64,000 bases of DNA. Origin: Leucobacter sp. UCMA 4100 (GTDB lineage: Bacteria; Actinomycetota; Actinomycetes; Actinomycetales; Microbacteriaceae). The DNA lies in the NCBI RefSeq assembly GCF_027853335.1, contig NZ_JAFEUS010000002.1:1224514-1288513 (forward strand). Reading direction: 5' to 3'. The notes under the pieces were generated by a model. It ran no database searches, was not told the DNA's origin, and saw nothing but the letters and a program-made list of their open reading frames with translations. A program made the position numbers and the translations under genes. Below, one piece after another: positions 1 to 8,682 of the stretch; position 1 is the stretch's first letter, and each line of letters opens with the position of its first letter.

Positions 1-90
1 ATAGTAGGACTGGCGGGCGAGCTTCAAAATCCCGCACGACACTACGACGGGATTCCCACCCGCGGCGAGCTATTTCACGAGCGGGTACAT
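1..90 (-). pseudogene. IS3-family transposase OrfB, 5' fragment, broken
   Basis: Read on the minus strand from an ATG at 90-88, the frame gives MYPLVK, then a TAG stop (72-70), then residues that read PVVVSCGILKLARQSYY. This is typical of the start of IS3-group OrfB (DDE transposase, integrase catalytic half). The ATG overlaps the stop of the upstream OrfA reading frame, as in IS3 elements where OrfB is reached by programmed frameshift. The early in-frame stop and the broken OrfA show the element is dead. The rest lies to the left of the window, so its full extent cannot be judged. Confidence 0.7.
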
Positions 91-382
91 CATTTTCCCG
101 GCAAATGCGCCTGGGACAGATACGCTGCTGCGCGCCGCAACACCTCAACTTCCTGTTCGAAGAGCCTGTTGTGCCTGCGCAGCTCACGTAATTCCTCGTT
201 CTCACTAGTCGTGATGCCAGGACTCTCGCCAGAATCAACGCGTTCTCGATACAACCATTTCTCGAGGATTACTTAATGAATGCCAAGGTCTTTGGCCACT
301 TGCGCGATCGCAACCCCGGGCCCACGATTCCCCGCGCCCTAACCACGTCCTCACGAAACTCCTTCGGAAACATTTTCGGCAT
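90..382 (-). pseudogene. IS3-family transposase OrfA, frameshifted remnant
   Basis: On the minus strand an ATG at 382 begins MPKMFPKEFREDVVRARG, the usual N-terminus of the IS3 OrfA helix-turn-helix protein. After about 25 codons the frame shifts into residues reading VAIAQVAKDLGIH, followed by an in-frame stop. It then resumes as a leucine-zipper-like stretch (ENEELRELRRHNRLFEQEVE) ending in LRRAAAYLSQAHLPGK. Every piece of OrfA is recognisable but no single frame is open, so this is a decayed insertion sequence at the left edge of the defence island. No terminal inverted repeat could be identified with confidence. Confidence 0.75.
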
Positions 383-567
383 AATGACATCTTTCCAAAC
401 TAGCCAGTATCCAGCCACATTGAGTGTCACCAACCCATATAGCAGACCCGACCAGAGTCGGTCTTCATTCTTGGTCGCATTTGTGCTAACTTTGTAGGTA
501 ACAAGACCGGTTCCGCTGCCCGCTTCGGTGGGAGTCCAGGGCCGGTCCTCGTTTTTCTCTCCGGGCG
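383..567. other. Non-coding stretch between IS3 remnant and island genes
   Basis: There is no convincing gene, hairpin or promoter. The short overlapping frames here have no recognisable protein content. One end of the IS3 element should lie here, but no repeat pair can be assigned because the other end is outside the window. Confidence 0.4.
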
Positions 568-1863
568 GTGACGATGGCGGGCGCCAAGCAGTTCAAGACG
601 TATGCGCAACAGCTTGCGCTTCTTGAACAGCGGGGCATGACCATCGAAAACCCAGCCTCAGCTGAAGCACTGCTGCGTCAGCTGAACTACTATCGACTCT
701 CCGGCTACTGGCACCCCATGCAGGGATTTGATCCCACCTCGGGACAGAGCCTGGACGAGTTTCGCCCGGGTGCATCCTTCAACCTTGTTCACCAGCTGTA
801 CTTTTTCGACGAGCAGCTCCGACATATTGCGTCAGGTGAACTAGCGCGAATCAAGCTGGCCGCAACCGAACCGCAGCTACGGGCGCTTCGAAACCGCACC
901 GATAACACGTTGAGTATTGATGATCAAGACCGCTCAAGCGAAGTTGCCAACCTCAAGGCTCAGTTACAAGAGCCCAGAATCCGAAGAGGCCAGTACCAAC
1001 CCCAAGCAAACATCGCAGAACAAGCACTCACCGGCACACAACCCATCGGGCAAGAAGACCTCGACGCCTTGACGTCGTACTTCCCGCAGGTCAACGTTGC
1101 TCGTTTGCATGGGGTCGAAGGTTTCCATCGCGAATTGACCGACGCGCTACGCGACGAGCACCAGCGCCAGTTCGACGTATACACGAACGCGGCACGTGAG
1201 ACAGACGGTCAGATTGCTTACGTGGAAGATCGCATCCGGGCGCTGGGCAAACCGGTCGACATCCTTGACGAGACTTGGGACGAATACGGCAAGCTTTCAG
1301 CCAATCGCAAGGCGCTCAAAATCCAACTCGGAATCTGGGATGGAAAGGAAGCGAGTCTTGCAGAACGAAATCGTCTGCGAGAGGAACTCAAGTCACTCCG
1401 ACAGTCCGCGCTGATTGTTGCACGAAGAGCCACGAACGGCAAGCTTGTCGAACTGAATGGCCTCGCGGCAGCCGACCAGCAACCGCCCGTATTGAACTTC
1501 AACGAGAACGGCACCAACTACAAGTTTGAGTCACCCGATGACGAAGGCTTCGGCGTAGCTGACAAAGGCCTGTCCCCGTTCGACCTTGCAGTGTTCAGCC
1601 TGACCCCGATTCCTGTGATCATGCAGGAATCCGTGCTGTTCAACAACATCGAGAAGGACATCGTAGGCAAGCTCCTTGAGTTGCACGAGCAGTCAAACAA
1701 GCAAGTCTTGATTGCCTTCGCCCGAGAGCAAGACTACGAAGGCACCTCTGTAGAAGAGATCGTGAACAAGACCAGCTTCATCACACTCGGGCCTGACGGC
1801 AAAGCCCTTTACGGTTGGCAATGGAATAAGAAAACAGACGAGCAAAAAGCGGAGGAGCAATGA
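568..1863 (+). CDS. Chimeric protein: Abi_2-like N-terminus joined to DUF2326-like C-terminus
   Basis: The 431-residue protein seems to be built from two families. Residues about 5-92 (KTYAQQLALLEQRGM, LLRQLNYYRLSGYWHPM, LYFFDEQLRHIASGELARIK) look like the start of Abi_2/AbiD/AbiF abortive-infection proteins. From about residue 94 (LRALRNRTDNTLSIDDQD) to the end it resembles DUF2326, the C-terminal half of SMC/ABC-like ATPases, with a coiled-coil middle and a C-terminal globular block (LSPFDLAVFSLTPIPVIMQES, LYGWQWNKK). The ATPase Walker A half of DUF2326 proteins and the rest of Abi_2 are both missing, so a deletion may have fused two genes in frame. The start may be GTG 568 or ATG 574; neither has a strong ribosome site. 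It overlaps the next gene by ATGA. Confidence 0.6.
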   Translation: MTMAGAKQFKTYAQQLALLEQRGMTIENPASAEALLRQLNYYRLSGYWHPMQGFDPTSGQSLDEFRPGASFNLVHQLYFFDEQLRHIASGELARIKLAATEPQLRALRNRTDNTLSIDDQDRSSEVANLKAQLQEPRIRRGQYQPQANIAEQALTGTQPIGQEDLDALTSYFPQVNVARLHGVEGFHRELTDALRDEHQRQFDVYTNAARETDGQIAYVEDRIRALGKPVDILDETWDEYGKLSANRKALKIQLGIWDGKEASLAERNRLREELKSLRQSALIVARRATNGKLVELNGLAAADQQPPVLNFNENGTNYKFESPDDEGFGVADKGLSPFDLAVFSLTPIPVIMQESVLFNNIEKDIVGKLLELHEQSNKQVLIAFAREQDYEGTSVEEIVNKTSFITLGPDGKALYGWQWNKKTDEQKAEEQ

Positions 1864-2096
1864 GAAGAATCAGCTACAACCCGTTGTGGAAGAAGCTCGT
1901 CGATAAAGGCTGGTTGAAGCGCGACCTCCAGCAGAAGGCCGGTATCAGTACCGGCACCGTCGCGAAGCTCGAACAGAACGAGAACGTCACCACCGCCGTG
2001 CTCGTCAAAATCACCGAAGCACTTGACTGCGAACTTATCGACATCGCGGAGATTGTCGAAGCCACGAAGGAGGATAGCGATGCCAAAGCTCACTGA
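1860..2096 (+). CDS. Small XRE-family (Cro/CI) DNA-binding regulator
   Basis: This 78-residue protein is almost entirely one helix-turn-helix domain. A short N-terminal helix (NPLWKKLVDKGWLKRDL) leads to the HTH QQKAGISTGTVAKLEQNENV and a closing helix (VLVKITEALDCELIDI). It overlaps the end of the previous gene (ATGA) and its last 17 bases overlap the start of hsdR, so the three are translationally coupled. Small regulators of this type often sit in front of restriction-modification genes and set their expression. That role here is inference. Confidence 0.85.
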   Translation: MRRISYNPLWKKLVDKGWLKRDLQQKAGISTGTVAKLEQNENVTTAVLVKITEALDCELIDIAEIVEATKEDSDAKAH

Positions 2097-4470
2097 AGAG
2101 GACGTCAAGCTTCGGTTCATTACTCCTGCAGTCACGGAGACGGCTGGTTGGCCTAAAGAGCAACTTCGCATGGAGCTTGTCATCGCTCCCGGCCAGGTCA
2201 TTGTCCAAGGCACCAAGACCAAGCGTGGCAAGATCAGCAAAGCGGATTATGTTCTGCTTGGCTCGAAGTCACGTAAGCCGCTCGCGGTTGTTGAAGCTAA
2301 AGATATGGAGCACACTGTCCGTGCAGGGCTCCAGCAGGCACTCGGTTATGCCGCGAAGCTTGACGCGCCGTTCGCCTACTCATCAAACGGTAAGGGTTTC
2401 ATCGAACACGACTTCTTCACCGGTGTTGAGCGAGAGATCAGCTTGGATGAGTTCCCAACCGAAGAGGAGTTGTGGCAACGCTACCTGGTCGGTAAAGGGC
2501 TCGACGCTCAGGGCGCGGCCCTGATCGCTGAGCCATACCACCTTGACGCGTTCAAACCGCAAGAAGCTCGCTATTACCAACAGGTAGCAGTAGACCGCAC
2601 ACTGGAAGCCATCGCCCACGGCGACCGCCGCCTACTCTTGGTCATGGCCACCGGCACCGGCAAGACGTTCACGGCCTTCCAGATCATTTGGCGGCTCCTC
2701 AAAGCTGGAACCGTGAAACGGGTACTGTACCTTGCCGACCGCAACGTGCTGATCGATCAGACAATCACCGGTGACTTCGAGCCGCTCTCAGGTCGCATCA
2801 CCAAGGTCAAAGGCAAACACTTGGATTCTTCTTACGAAGTCTACATGAGCCTGTACCAGCAGCTCGCTGGCGAGGAGGGTGAAGAACCGTTCCGGCAGTT
2901 CAAACCTGAGTTCTTTGACCTTGTCATCATTGACGAGTGCCACCGAGGATCCGCACGCGAAGAATCTCTGTGGCGACGGGTGCTGGACTACTTCTCGAGT
3001 GCCATCCACATTGGTATGACGGCAACACCTAAGGAAACCAAGGAAGTGTCGAACATCGACTACTTTGGTGAACCCGTCTACACGTACAGCTTGAAACAGG
3101 GCATTGAGGATGGCTTCCTCGCTCCGTACAAGGTGATCCGTGTTGGCCTGGACGTTGATCTGGAGAGCTGGCGGCCATTCGAGGGACAAGTGGACGTTGA
3201 TGGCAATGAGGTTGAGGATCGCGAGTACAACGTCAAGGATTTCGACCGCAATCTCATCATCGATGAGCGCACCCAGATGGTCGCCAAATACGTGACGTCC
3301 TGGCTGGAGAAGTACGGCACCGATTCGAAGACCATCGTCTTCTGCGTTGATATTGAGCATGCTGAACGAATGCGCCAAGCCCTCGCGAATGAGAACCTTG
3401 AACGGATCATCGAGGACTACCGGTACGTCATGAAGATCACCGGAGATGATAAGGAAGGCAAGGATCAACTCGACAACTTCGCTGATGTTAACGAGCAGTA
3501 CCCAACGCTGGTGACCACATCGAAACTGCTCACCACAGGCGTCAACGTCAAAACGATCAAGCTCATCGTCTTGGAATCCAACATTGGGTCGATGACTGAG
3601 TTCAAACAGATCGTCGGACGCGGCACCCGGCTCGATCCTGAGCACGGCAAAGAATTCTTCACAATCATGGACTTCCGGGGCTCCACGCGGCTCTTCGCCG
3701 ACCCGGACTTCGACGGCAACCCGGCAGGCAGCATAGACATGCCTCTGCCCGAGCCTGGAGATGACGGCGAGATCCTCGAACCCGTATGGCCAGACGACGA
3801 AGAGACAGTCGAAGACACAGACATCGAGGACTTCGGCCCAGAGGATGTGATCATCTGGGATCCGCCTTGGACCGACGACTCTGACCCTGAAAAGAAAGGC
3901 AAGGTGCGAGTTCGCGGTGTCGAAGTGAAACTGCTCAACGAGCGTGTGCAGTACGTCGATCCCGTTACCGGCAAACTCGTGACCGAATCGATCCGAGACT
4001 TCTCGAAGCGGTCATTTCTAAACACGTACTCCAGCCTCGACTCGTTCCTTACCGCTTGGTCGCAGGCCGAGAGAAAGGACGAACTAATCGGCCAGCTCAG
4101 CAGCCGAGGCGTCTTACTTGAGGCCATCCGCGAAGAAGCGGACGGCAGGTTCTTCGACGTTGACAATTTCGACCTGATCCTCCACGTTGCCTTCGATAAA
4201 CCTCCACTGACCAAACATGAGCGTATCGATCACGTCAAGAAGCGTGGCTACCTGCACAAATACTCAGACACCTGCCGCGAAGTGTTGGAAGCGCTCTTGG
4301 ATAAGTACGCAGAGATCGGTATATCTGAAATCGAAACAACCAGAATCCTCAGCGTTGACCCATTCATCCAGTACGGATCGCCGCAGAAGATTGCCCGCCT
4401 TTTCGGAGGACGCGACGCCTACCTACAGGCGATTCGTGAACTCGAAGACGCCCTCTACGAAGCTGCATAA
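2080..4470 (+). CDS. hsdR: Type I restriction enzyme R subunit (HsdR)
   Basis: This 796-residue subunit would provide the ATP-dependent translocation and DNA cleavage of a type I restriction complex. An N-terminal nuclease-type domain is followed by an SF2 helicase with Walker A MATGTGKTFTAF near residues 187-198, the Walker B box DECH near residues 285-288, and motif III MTATP about 30 residues later. Motif VI IVGRGTRLDPEHG and an EcoEI-like C-terminal domain follow, separated by a very acidic linker. ATG 2080 was chosen because AAGGAGG (2067-2073) sits just upstream and the family N-terminus (MPKLTEEDVKLRFITPA) starts there. The gene itself is intact, but its partner hsdM is interrupted and hsdS is frameshifted, so the complex is probably inactive. 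Confidence 0.93.
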   Translation: MPKLTEEDVKLRFITPAVTETAGWPKEQLRMELVIAPGQVIVQGTKTKRGKISKADYVLLGSKSRKPLAVVEAKDMEHTVRAGLQQALGYAAKLDAPFAYSSNGKGFIEHDFFTGVEREISLDEFPTEEELWQRYLVGKGLDAQGAALIAEPYHLDAFKPQEARYYQQVAVDRTLEAIAHGDRRLLLVMATGTGKTFTAFQIIWRLLKAGTVKRVLYLADRNVLIDQTITGDFEPLSGRITKVKGKHLDSSYEVYMSLYQQLAGEEGEEPFRQFKPEFFDLVIIDECHRGSAREESLWRRVLDYFSSAIHIGMTATPKETKEVSNIDYFGEPVYTYSLKQGIEDGFLAPYKVIRVGLDVDLESWRPFEGQVDVDGNEVEDREYNVKDFDRNLIIDERTQMVAKYVTSWLEKYGTDSKTIVFCVDIEHAERMRQALANENLERIIEDYRYVMKITGDDKEGKDQLDNFADVNEQYPTLVTTSKLLTTGVNVKTIKLIVLESNIGSMTEFKQIVGRGTRLDPEHGKEFFTIMDFRGSTRLFADPDFDGNPAGSIDMPLPEPGDDGEILEPVWPDDEETVEDTDIEDFGPEDVIIWDPPWTDDSDPEKKGKVRVRGVEVKLLNERVQYVDPVTGKLVTESIRDFSKRSFLNTYSSLDSFLTAWSQAERKDELIGQLSSRGVLLEAIREEADGRFFDVDNFDLILHVAFDKPPLTKHERIDHVKKRGYLHKYSDTCREVLEALLDKYAEIGISEIETTRILSVDPFIQYGSPQKIARLFGGRDAYLQAIRELEDALYEAA

Positions 4471-4486
4471 GGAGCACAAGTAGCCA

Positions 4487-5320
4487 ATGAGCCTGAACTC
4501 GTTCATCTCCACCTCCCGCAAGATCATGCGCGGAGACGCCGGGGTCGACGGCGATGCCCAACGCATCGCCCAACTCACCTGGCTATTGTTTCTCAAGGTC
4601 TACGACGCGAAAGAATCAGACTGGGAGTTCCACAACCCCGCCTATCAGTCGATCATCCCCGAACAACTCCGCTGGCGTTCCTGGGCGCCCGACCGTAAAG
4701 ACGGACGATCCAAGACCGGTGAAGAACTGCTGACGTTCATCAACACTGAACTCTTCCCAGCTCTCAAATCGCTGCCGATCACTGTTTCGACGCCGCTCAG
4801 TCAGTCGGTGGTTCGGGCAGTCTTCGAGGACTCGAACCAGTACATGAAGGACGGCATCCTGATCCGCCAGCTGGTCAACTTGATCGACGAGATTGACTTT
4901 GAGGACTATGCAGACCGGCACGCCTTCGGTGAAATCTACGAGACCCTGCTGAAAGAACTCCAAAGCGCTGGCAGCTCCGGTGAGTACTACACCCCTCGCG
5001 CGGTCACCGACTTCATGATCGAAATGATCAACCCGAAACTAGGTGAAACGGTCGCTGACTTTGCTGCCGGAACAGCCGGGTTCCTCACCTCAACACTCAA
5101 ACACCTCGACGAACAAGTCGAGTCTGTTGAAGACCGCGAGGCATACCGTTCTAGCGTTTACGGCATTGAGAAGAAGCCAATGCCTTACCTACTTGGCGTG
5201 ACCAACCTGCTGTTACACGACGTCGACCAGCCACAGTTCATCCACGGCAACTCGCTCGAACGCAACGTACGTGACTTCAAAGACAGCGAGAAGTTCGACG
5301 TCGTCACCATGAACCCCCCG
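4487..5320 (+). pseudogene. hsdM: Type I DNA methyltransferase HsdM, 5' part, interrupted at NPPY
   Basis: This segment encodes the first 278 residues of HsdM: the HsdM N-terminal helical domain (MSLNSFISTSRKIMRGD to about residue 150), SAM-binding motif X/I (SGEYYTPRAV, then VADFAAGTAGFL), and the start of motif IV, MNPP. At that point the reading frame runs into the inserted element (5321 onward) and would add about 41 foreign residues before a stop at 5446. The second half of hsdM is found at 16,775-17,413 in a compatible frame. Rejoining ATG AAC + six spacer bases + TAC GGT GGA restores MNPPYGG and a 490-residue protein, the usual HsdM size. As it stands the truncated protein cannot methylate. 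Confidence 0.92.
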
Positions 5321-5329
5321 TTCCCTCCA
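5309..5329. repeat. Left junction (attL) of the hsdM-inserted element
   Basis: The host arm ATGAAC (5309-5314) is followed by the hexamer CCCCCG (5315-5320) and then the element end TTCCCTCCA (5321-5329). The last part is an inverted copy, with one mismatch, of the right element end TGCAGGGAA (16,760-16,768). The arrangement host arm, six-base spacer, element arm is what site-specific tyrosine recombinases of the Tn554/SE type leave. Boundaries are read from the reconstruction of hsdM rather than from an empty-site comparison. Confidence 0.7.
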
Positions 5330-5360
5330 AAATGTCCGTGTTGGGGTGTAGGGTGCTGCC

Positions 5361-6848
5361 ATGACGAGCAACGACGAGATTGCCGGATGGAGACTACGCA
5401 GCGCCCGGCCACGCCGACCAGACACTCCTTCCAGCTGGCTGCCTGAAGATTTCCTGAATCTCGCCCAGCGAGAAGAGGAAGCGGGGCTTCGCAACGACGA
5501 GCTCTTCCTCCTCAAGCCCGATGGCTACCCGGACCTAGATGTTAGTGCCTATCTGCACGACCGGTCGTTCCGCCGTCTATCCCGCGCGACACAAGTTTCC
5601 TACGCCAAGGATCTGCGCACACACTTCAACTTCCTGTACAGCCAGCACATTGGCTGGCGAGAATGCACAGTCGAACTATTTGAAGATTACGAATACTGGC
5701 GTCGCCGCGATGAACGGAATCCCTCCAGGATCTCTGGGGCCAAATTCAGCAGAGAGCTTGCAGCCTGCCGCCGATTCTACGAGTGGCACGCTAGACGCGG
5801 CACCATCCGCATCTCTCCCATTCAAACGTTCACTGATGACAGCTCCTCGAACCGGGCCGGTGTATCTGTACCGCTGATGCCCAAGAACGCCCGGAACAAC
5901 CGGGTCAAGTGGCTCACCCCCGAGGCCTACCGCCAGTGGAAGCATGTTGGTTTGTCCGGCTACAACTTGGAAGGCCGGCAGAGGCACAACTGGCGCGGGA
6001 GGAACGAAGACCGCAACATCTGTTTCGCCGACCTGCTCTGGGATTCCGGGCTCCGGCTCCGTGAAGGCGCAACGCTGCTGTGGTGCGAGGTCCCTGCACT
6101 CCAAGAACGTACGAACTTCCACCAGGCGCGGCTGGCGACCGCAGTGGCGAAAGGCCGAGGTCGTAACTTCTGGGTGTCGAGGGCAGCCTTGCAAGGCCTC
6201 GGGGCCTACAAGTTGACCACTCGCGCAGAAGCTGTTTCACGGGCCCAGAAGGAGGGGCGGTACGACAATCTTTCTGGCAAACTGGTGCTTCAGTCCGTGG
6301 ACGCAAACCGCCGAGCCAAGCTCATCGATGACAACGGCCGCGTGACCGCTTGCTCGCTGGACGACCTCTACGCCGAAGAACGCGAACGCCTGTTCATCCA
6401 AGGCGATGCGGGGCTTGAGCCAGCAATGGTCTGGCTGGCTGAATCGGGTCTGCCGATGAAGTACATGACCTGGGAGATGGTGTTCAGTACAGCTTCACAA
6501 CGCTGTCGGTCCCAGTCGGTTCCGATAGCCTGCACTCCGCACATGCTGCGTCACTCATTCGCTTTGAGAATGCTGGTGTCGCTCATCCACGCCACCGATA
6601 CCCGGCTTGGCATCACGCCGGAGGAACGGCGCGAGTACCGGATGCTCTTTGGAGACCCATGGGTTCTGGTACAGACCATGCTCGGTCATGTGAACGTCGA
6701 AATAACCAGGCAAGTGTACTTGGAACCGGTCCAGGGATTGCAGGTTGACTTGTTCCTCAACGCCGGCGAAAACGACGAGCACGACTTCTCGGCTGTACTG
6801 TCCAGAGAAATCCTGTCCTCACCTCTAGTCAACAAGGGAGTTCGTTAG
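5361..6848 (+). CDS. Tyrosine recombinase, first of the set (IntA/TnpA-like)
   Basis: This 495-residue site-specific recombinase starts 41 bp inside the left end. An N-terminal SAM-like core-binding domain (RLSRATQVSYAKDLRTHFNF) precedes the catalytic domain. All expected catalytic residues are visible: Arg in DSGLRLREGATLLW, His-x-x-Arg in PHMLRHSFALRM, His in MLGHVNVEITRQ and the Tyr nucleophile in VYLEP. It should cut and rejoin the element ends. The next gene starts one base after its stop (6848/6850), so the recombination genes form one transcription unit. No strong ribosome site precedes the ATG at 5361. The first in-element promoter must lie in the 40 bp before it, or transcription may come from hsdM. 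Confidence 0.88.
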   Translation: MTSNDEIAGWRLRSARPRRPDTPSSWLPEDFLNLAQREEEAGLRNDELFLLKPDGYPDLDVSAYLHDRSFRRLSRATQVSYAKDLRTHFNFLYSQHIGWRECTVELFEDYEYWRRRDERNPSRISGAKFSRELAACRRFYEWHARRGTIRISPIQTFTDDSSSNRAGVSVPLMPKNARNNRVKWLTPEAYRQWKHVGLSGYNLEGRQRHNWRGRNEDRNICFADLLWDSGLRLREGATLLWCEVPALQERTNFHQARLATAVAKGRGRNFWVSRAALQGLGAYKLTTRAEAVSRAQKEGRYDNLSGKLVLQSVDANRRAKLIDDNGRVTACSLDDLYAEERERLFIQGDAGLEPAMVWLAESGLPMKYMTWEMVFSTASQRCRSQSVPIACTPHMLRHSFALRMLVSLIHATDTRLGITPEERREYRMLFGDPWVLVQTMLGHVNVEITRQVYLEPVQGLQVDLFLNAGENDEHDFSAVLSREILSSPLVNKGVR

Positions 6849-6849
6849 C

Positions 6850-8682
6850 ATGCCACGACTCAGAGCTGAGTTTCCGTCCGAGGCGTATCGTCGCCCGAAG
6901 AGGACGGACAGCAAAGAAACTGTGGTTACTGTTGTTGGTGAGAACGGTGAGTCGCTGGGTTCTTTCGACTTCAGCCGGTACCCATTAGTCGGGACGCTTC
7001 GGCAGTCTCTGATCCTTGCGTTCATCAAAGCCACCAGCTCGGGTGGGCGCTGGAGGCGTGCTGGAAGCTGCGCGGCAGGGCAGAGCGTGATTGGTACATT
7101 CCTGAAGTTCGTGGAAGCAAATCACCCAGATGTAGAGAGCATTGAGGGCATTACACCGGAGGTCTGGAATTCCTGGCGTGCCGACCTTGAGAGCCGGGTG
7201 AAATGGCCAGGACAGATCAATCTGAGCAGATCCTTGCTTGCTGACGTTGAAGGTCTTCCCGAGGCTACCCAACTGGTGCTACGAACCAGGGCACCGAAGC
7301 CAAAGTCCCGTGATTACAACGCCTATTCCCGTGAAGAGTTTGCCCGGATCAAGCGTGTGTATACGGGCTACGTGATGGAGGCTGAGAAGCGCATTACGTC
7401 CAACGTGAAGACCCTGATCGACTACTGGAACGGAGTAGAAGATCCTGAGGATAAACCGTATAGGGCGAGATGGAAGGATTGGAGCAAAGGCCAGATTCTT
7501 GACCATCTGCTGACCACCGGTGAGATACCGAAGGTCATGGAGAAGTTTCCGCACCATTCAGGTTTGAAAGAGCACTTCGGTCTTGAACCTCATCAACGGT
7601 CGAGGAATTTGCTGTTTCCAAGTCCTGCGGAAATCTTGGCCCTGGTAGTGCTGTTCATTTGCGAGCGGGGTTACAACTCGTCGGTAGTGTTCGGCATGGA
7701 AGTTCCCGAGTTGGCGTCTGGGATCCCCATCAAGTCCAGCGGATCGGTGTATACGGCCCATTTGGACAAACCCCGGCGTGGTCCAGCCAAAAGGTATTTC
7801 ACCAGCAACTTCGCGGGAAACGAATCCCGTCTCATGGAGCGGGCTATTCGGATGACCCAGCCAGCTCGCTACACACTTGAGCAATTAGGGTTCCCCACAA
7901 ACCAGTTGCTTATTGCTTTGGGCACACACACGACCAGGCATCCTTCCGGGATTTTCATTACGGACTGGTCAACGAGCGGTTACTTTGTGAAGTCCTTGGA
8001 GAAGCTGGCTCCAGTGCTCGGTGACGACGGTACTCCACTTCACCTGAATCTTCGCCGTCTCCGGCTGACCGAGCAGGTACACAGCCAGAGGAGCCGGCAG
8101 AACTCCGAGACGGTAAGCGAGGAAATCTACCGGCGGTCCGAGCCAGCGACTGTCAAGCAAGCGGTACCGGTGCTCTTGCAAGGGCAGCAAGAAGCTCTCC
8201 AGCACGCACAGAGGTTTGTCGAAATCCGCACCGTCACCACACAAGAGCTGCCGGCGGACGGAGCCCATGTGGAAGCGCTGTCCGCACGGCTGGGTATCGG
8301 CCAGGAGGCAGCCCAGTCGCTGCTCAACGGGGCACTGGATACGGCTACTGCCGCCTGCACTGACTTCTTCCACAGCCCCTTCGATACAGACCAGAACGGT
8401 GCCTGTGCGGCTTCCTTCATGATGTGCCTCGGCTGTGACAACGCTGTTGCCACTCCACGGCACTTGCCCCAGCTTGTGGTGCTATTTGATGCCTTGCAGT
8501 CCATCTCGTCCACGGTCAGCGAAGAGCGGTGGAACCGGGAGTTTGCAATGCACCAGGCAAGGCTGCGGAACCTCTTGTCTCGGCTTGCCACCAAGGCAGA
8601 GATCGCTGGAGCACGGTTGCAGAAGACAACGGAAACTGAGGATTTGATTTCTCGACTCATCGGAAGGGAGCTAGACGCATGA
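6850..8682 (+). CDS. Tyrosine-recombinase-fold protein lacking the catalytic set (Tfp-like)
   Basis: This 610-residue protein, with ribosome site AAGGGAG just upstream of ATG 6850, is the middle member of the recombinase trio. The region where box I should lie reads CERGYNSSVVFGMEV and has no catalytic Arg in the usual context. The later box has LNLRRLRLTEQV instead of His-x-x-Arg. This fits the 'tyrosine recombinase fold protein' that accompanies IntA and IntB in SE elements and is thought to be structural. A C-terminal cysteine group (GACAASFMMCLGCDN followed by TPRHLP) may bind zinc, as in Tn554 TnpB-type proteins. It overlaps the next gene by ATGA. Confidence 0.75.
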   Translation: MPRLRAEFPSEAYRRPKRTDSKETVVTVVGENGESLGSFDFSRYPLVGTLRQSLILAFIKATSSGGRWRRAGSCAAGQSVIGTFLKFVEANHPDVESIEGITPEVWNSWRADLESRVKWPGQINLSRSLLADVEGLPEATQLVLRTRAPKPKSRDYNAYSREEFARIKRVYTGYVMEAEKRITSNVKTLIDYWNGVEDPEDKPYRARWKDWSKGQILDHLLTTGEIPKVMEKFPHHSGLKEHFGLEPHQRSRNLLFPSPAEILALVVLFICERGYNSSVVFGMEVPELASGIPIKSSGSVYTAHLDKPRRGPAKRYFTSNFAGNESRLMERAIRMTQPARYTLEQLGFPTNQLLIALGTHTTRHPSGIFITDWSTSGYFVKSLEKLAPVLGDDGTPLHLNLRRLRLTEQVHSQRSRQNSETVSEEIYRRSEPATVKQAVPVLLQGQQEALQHAQRFVEIRTVTTQELPADGAHVEALSARLGIGQEAAQSLLNGALDTATAACTDFFHSPFDTDQNGACAASFMMCLGCDNAVATPRHLPQLVVLFDALQSISSTVSEERWNREFAMHQARLRNLLSRLATKAEIAGARLQKTTETEDLISRLIGRELDA

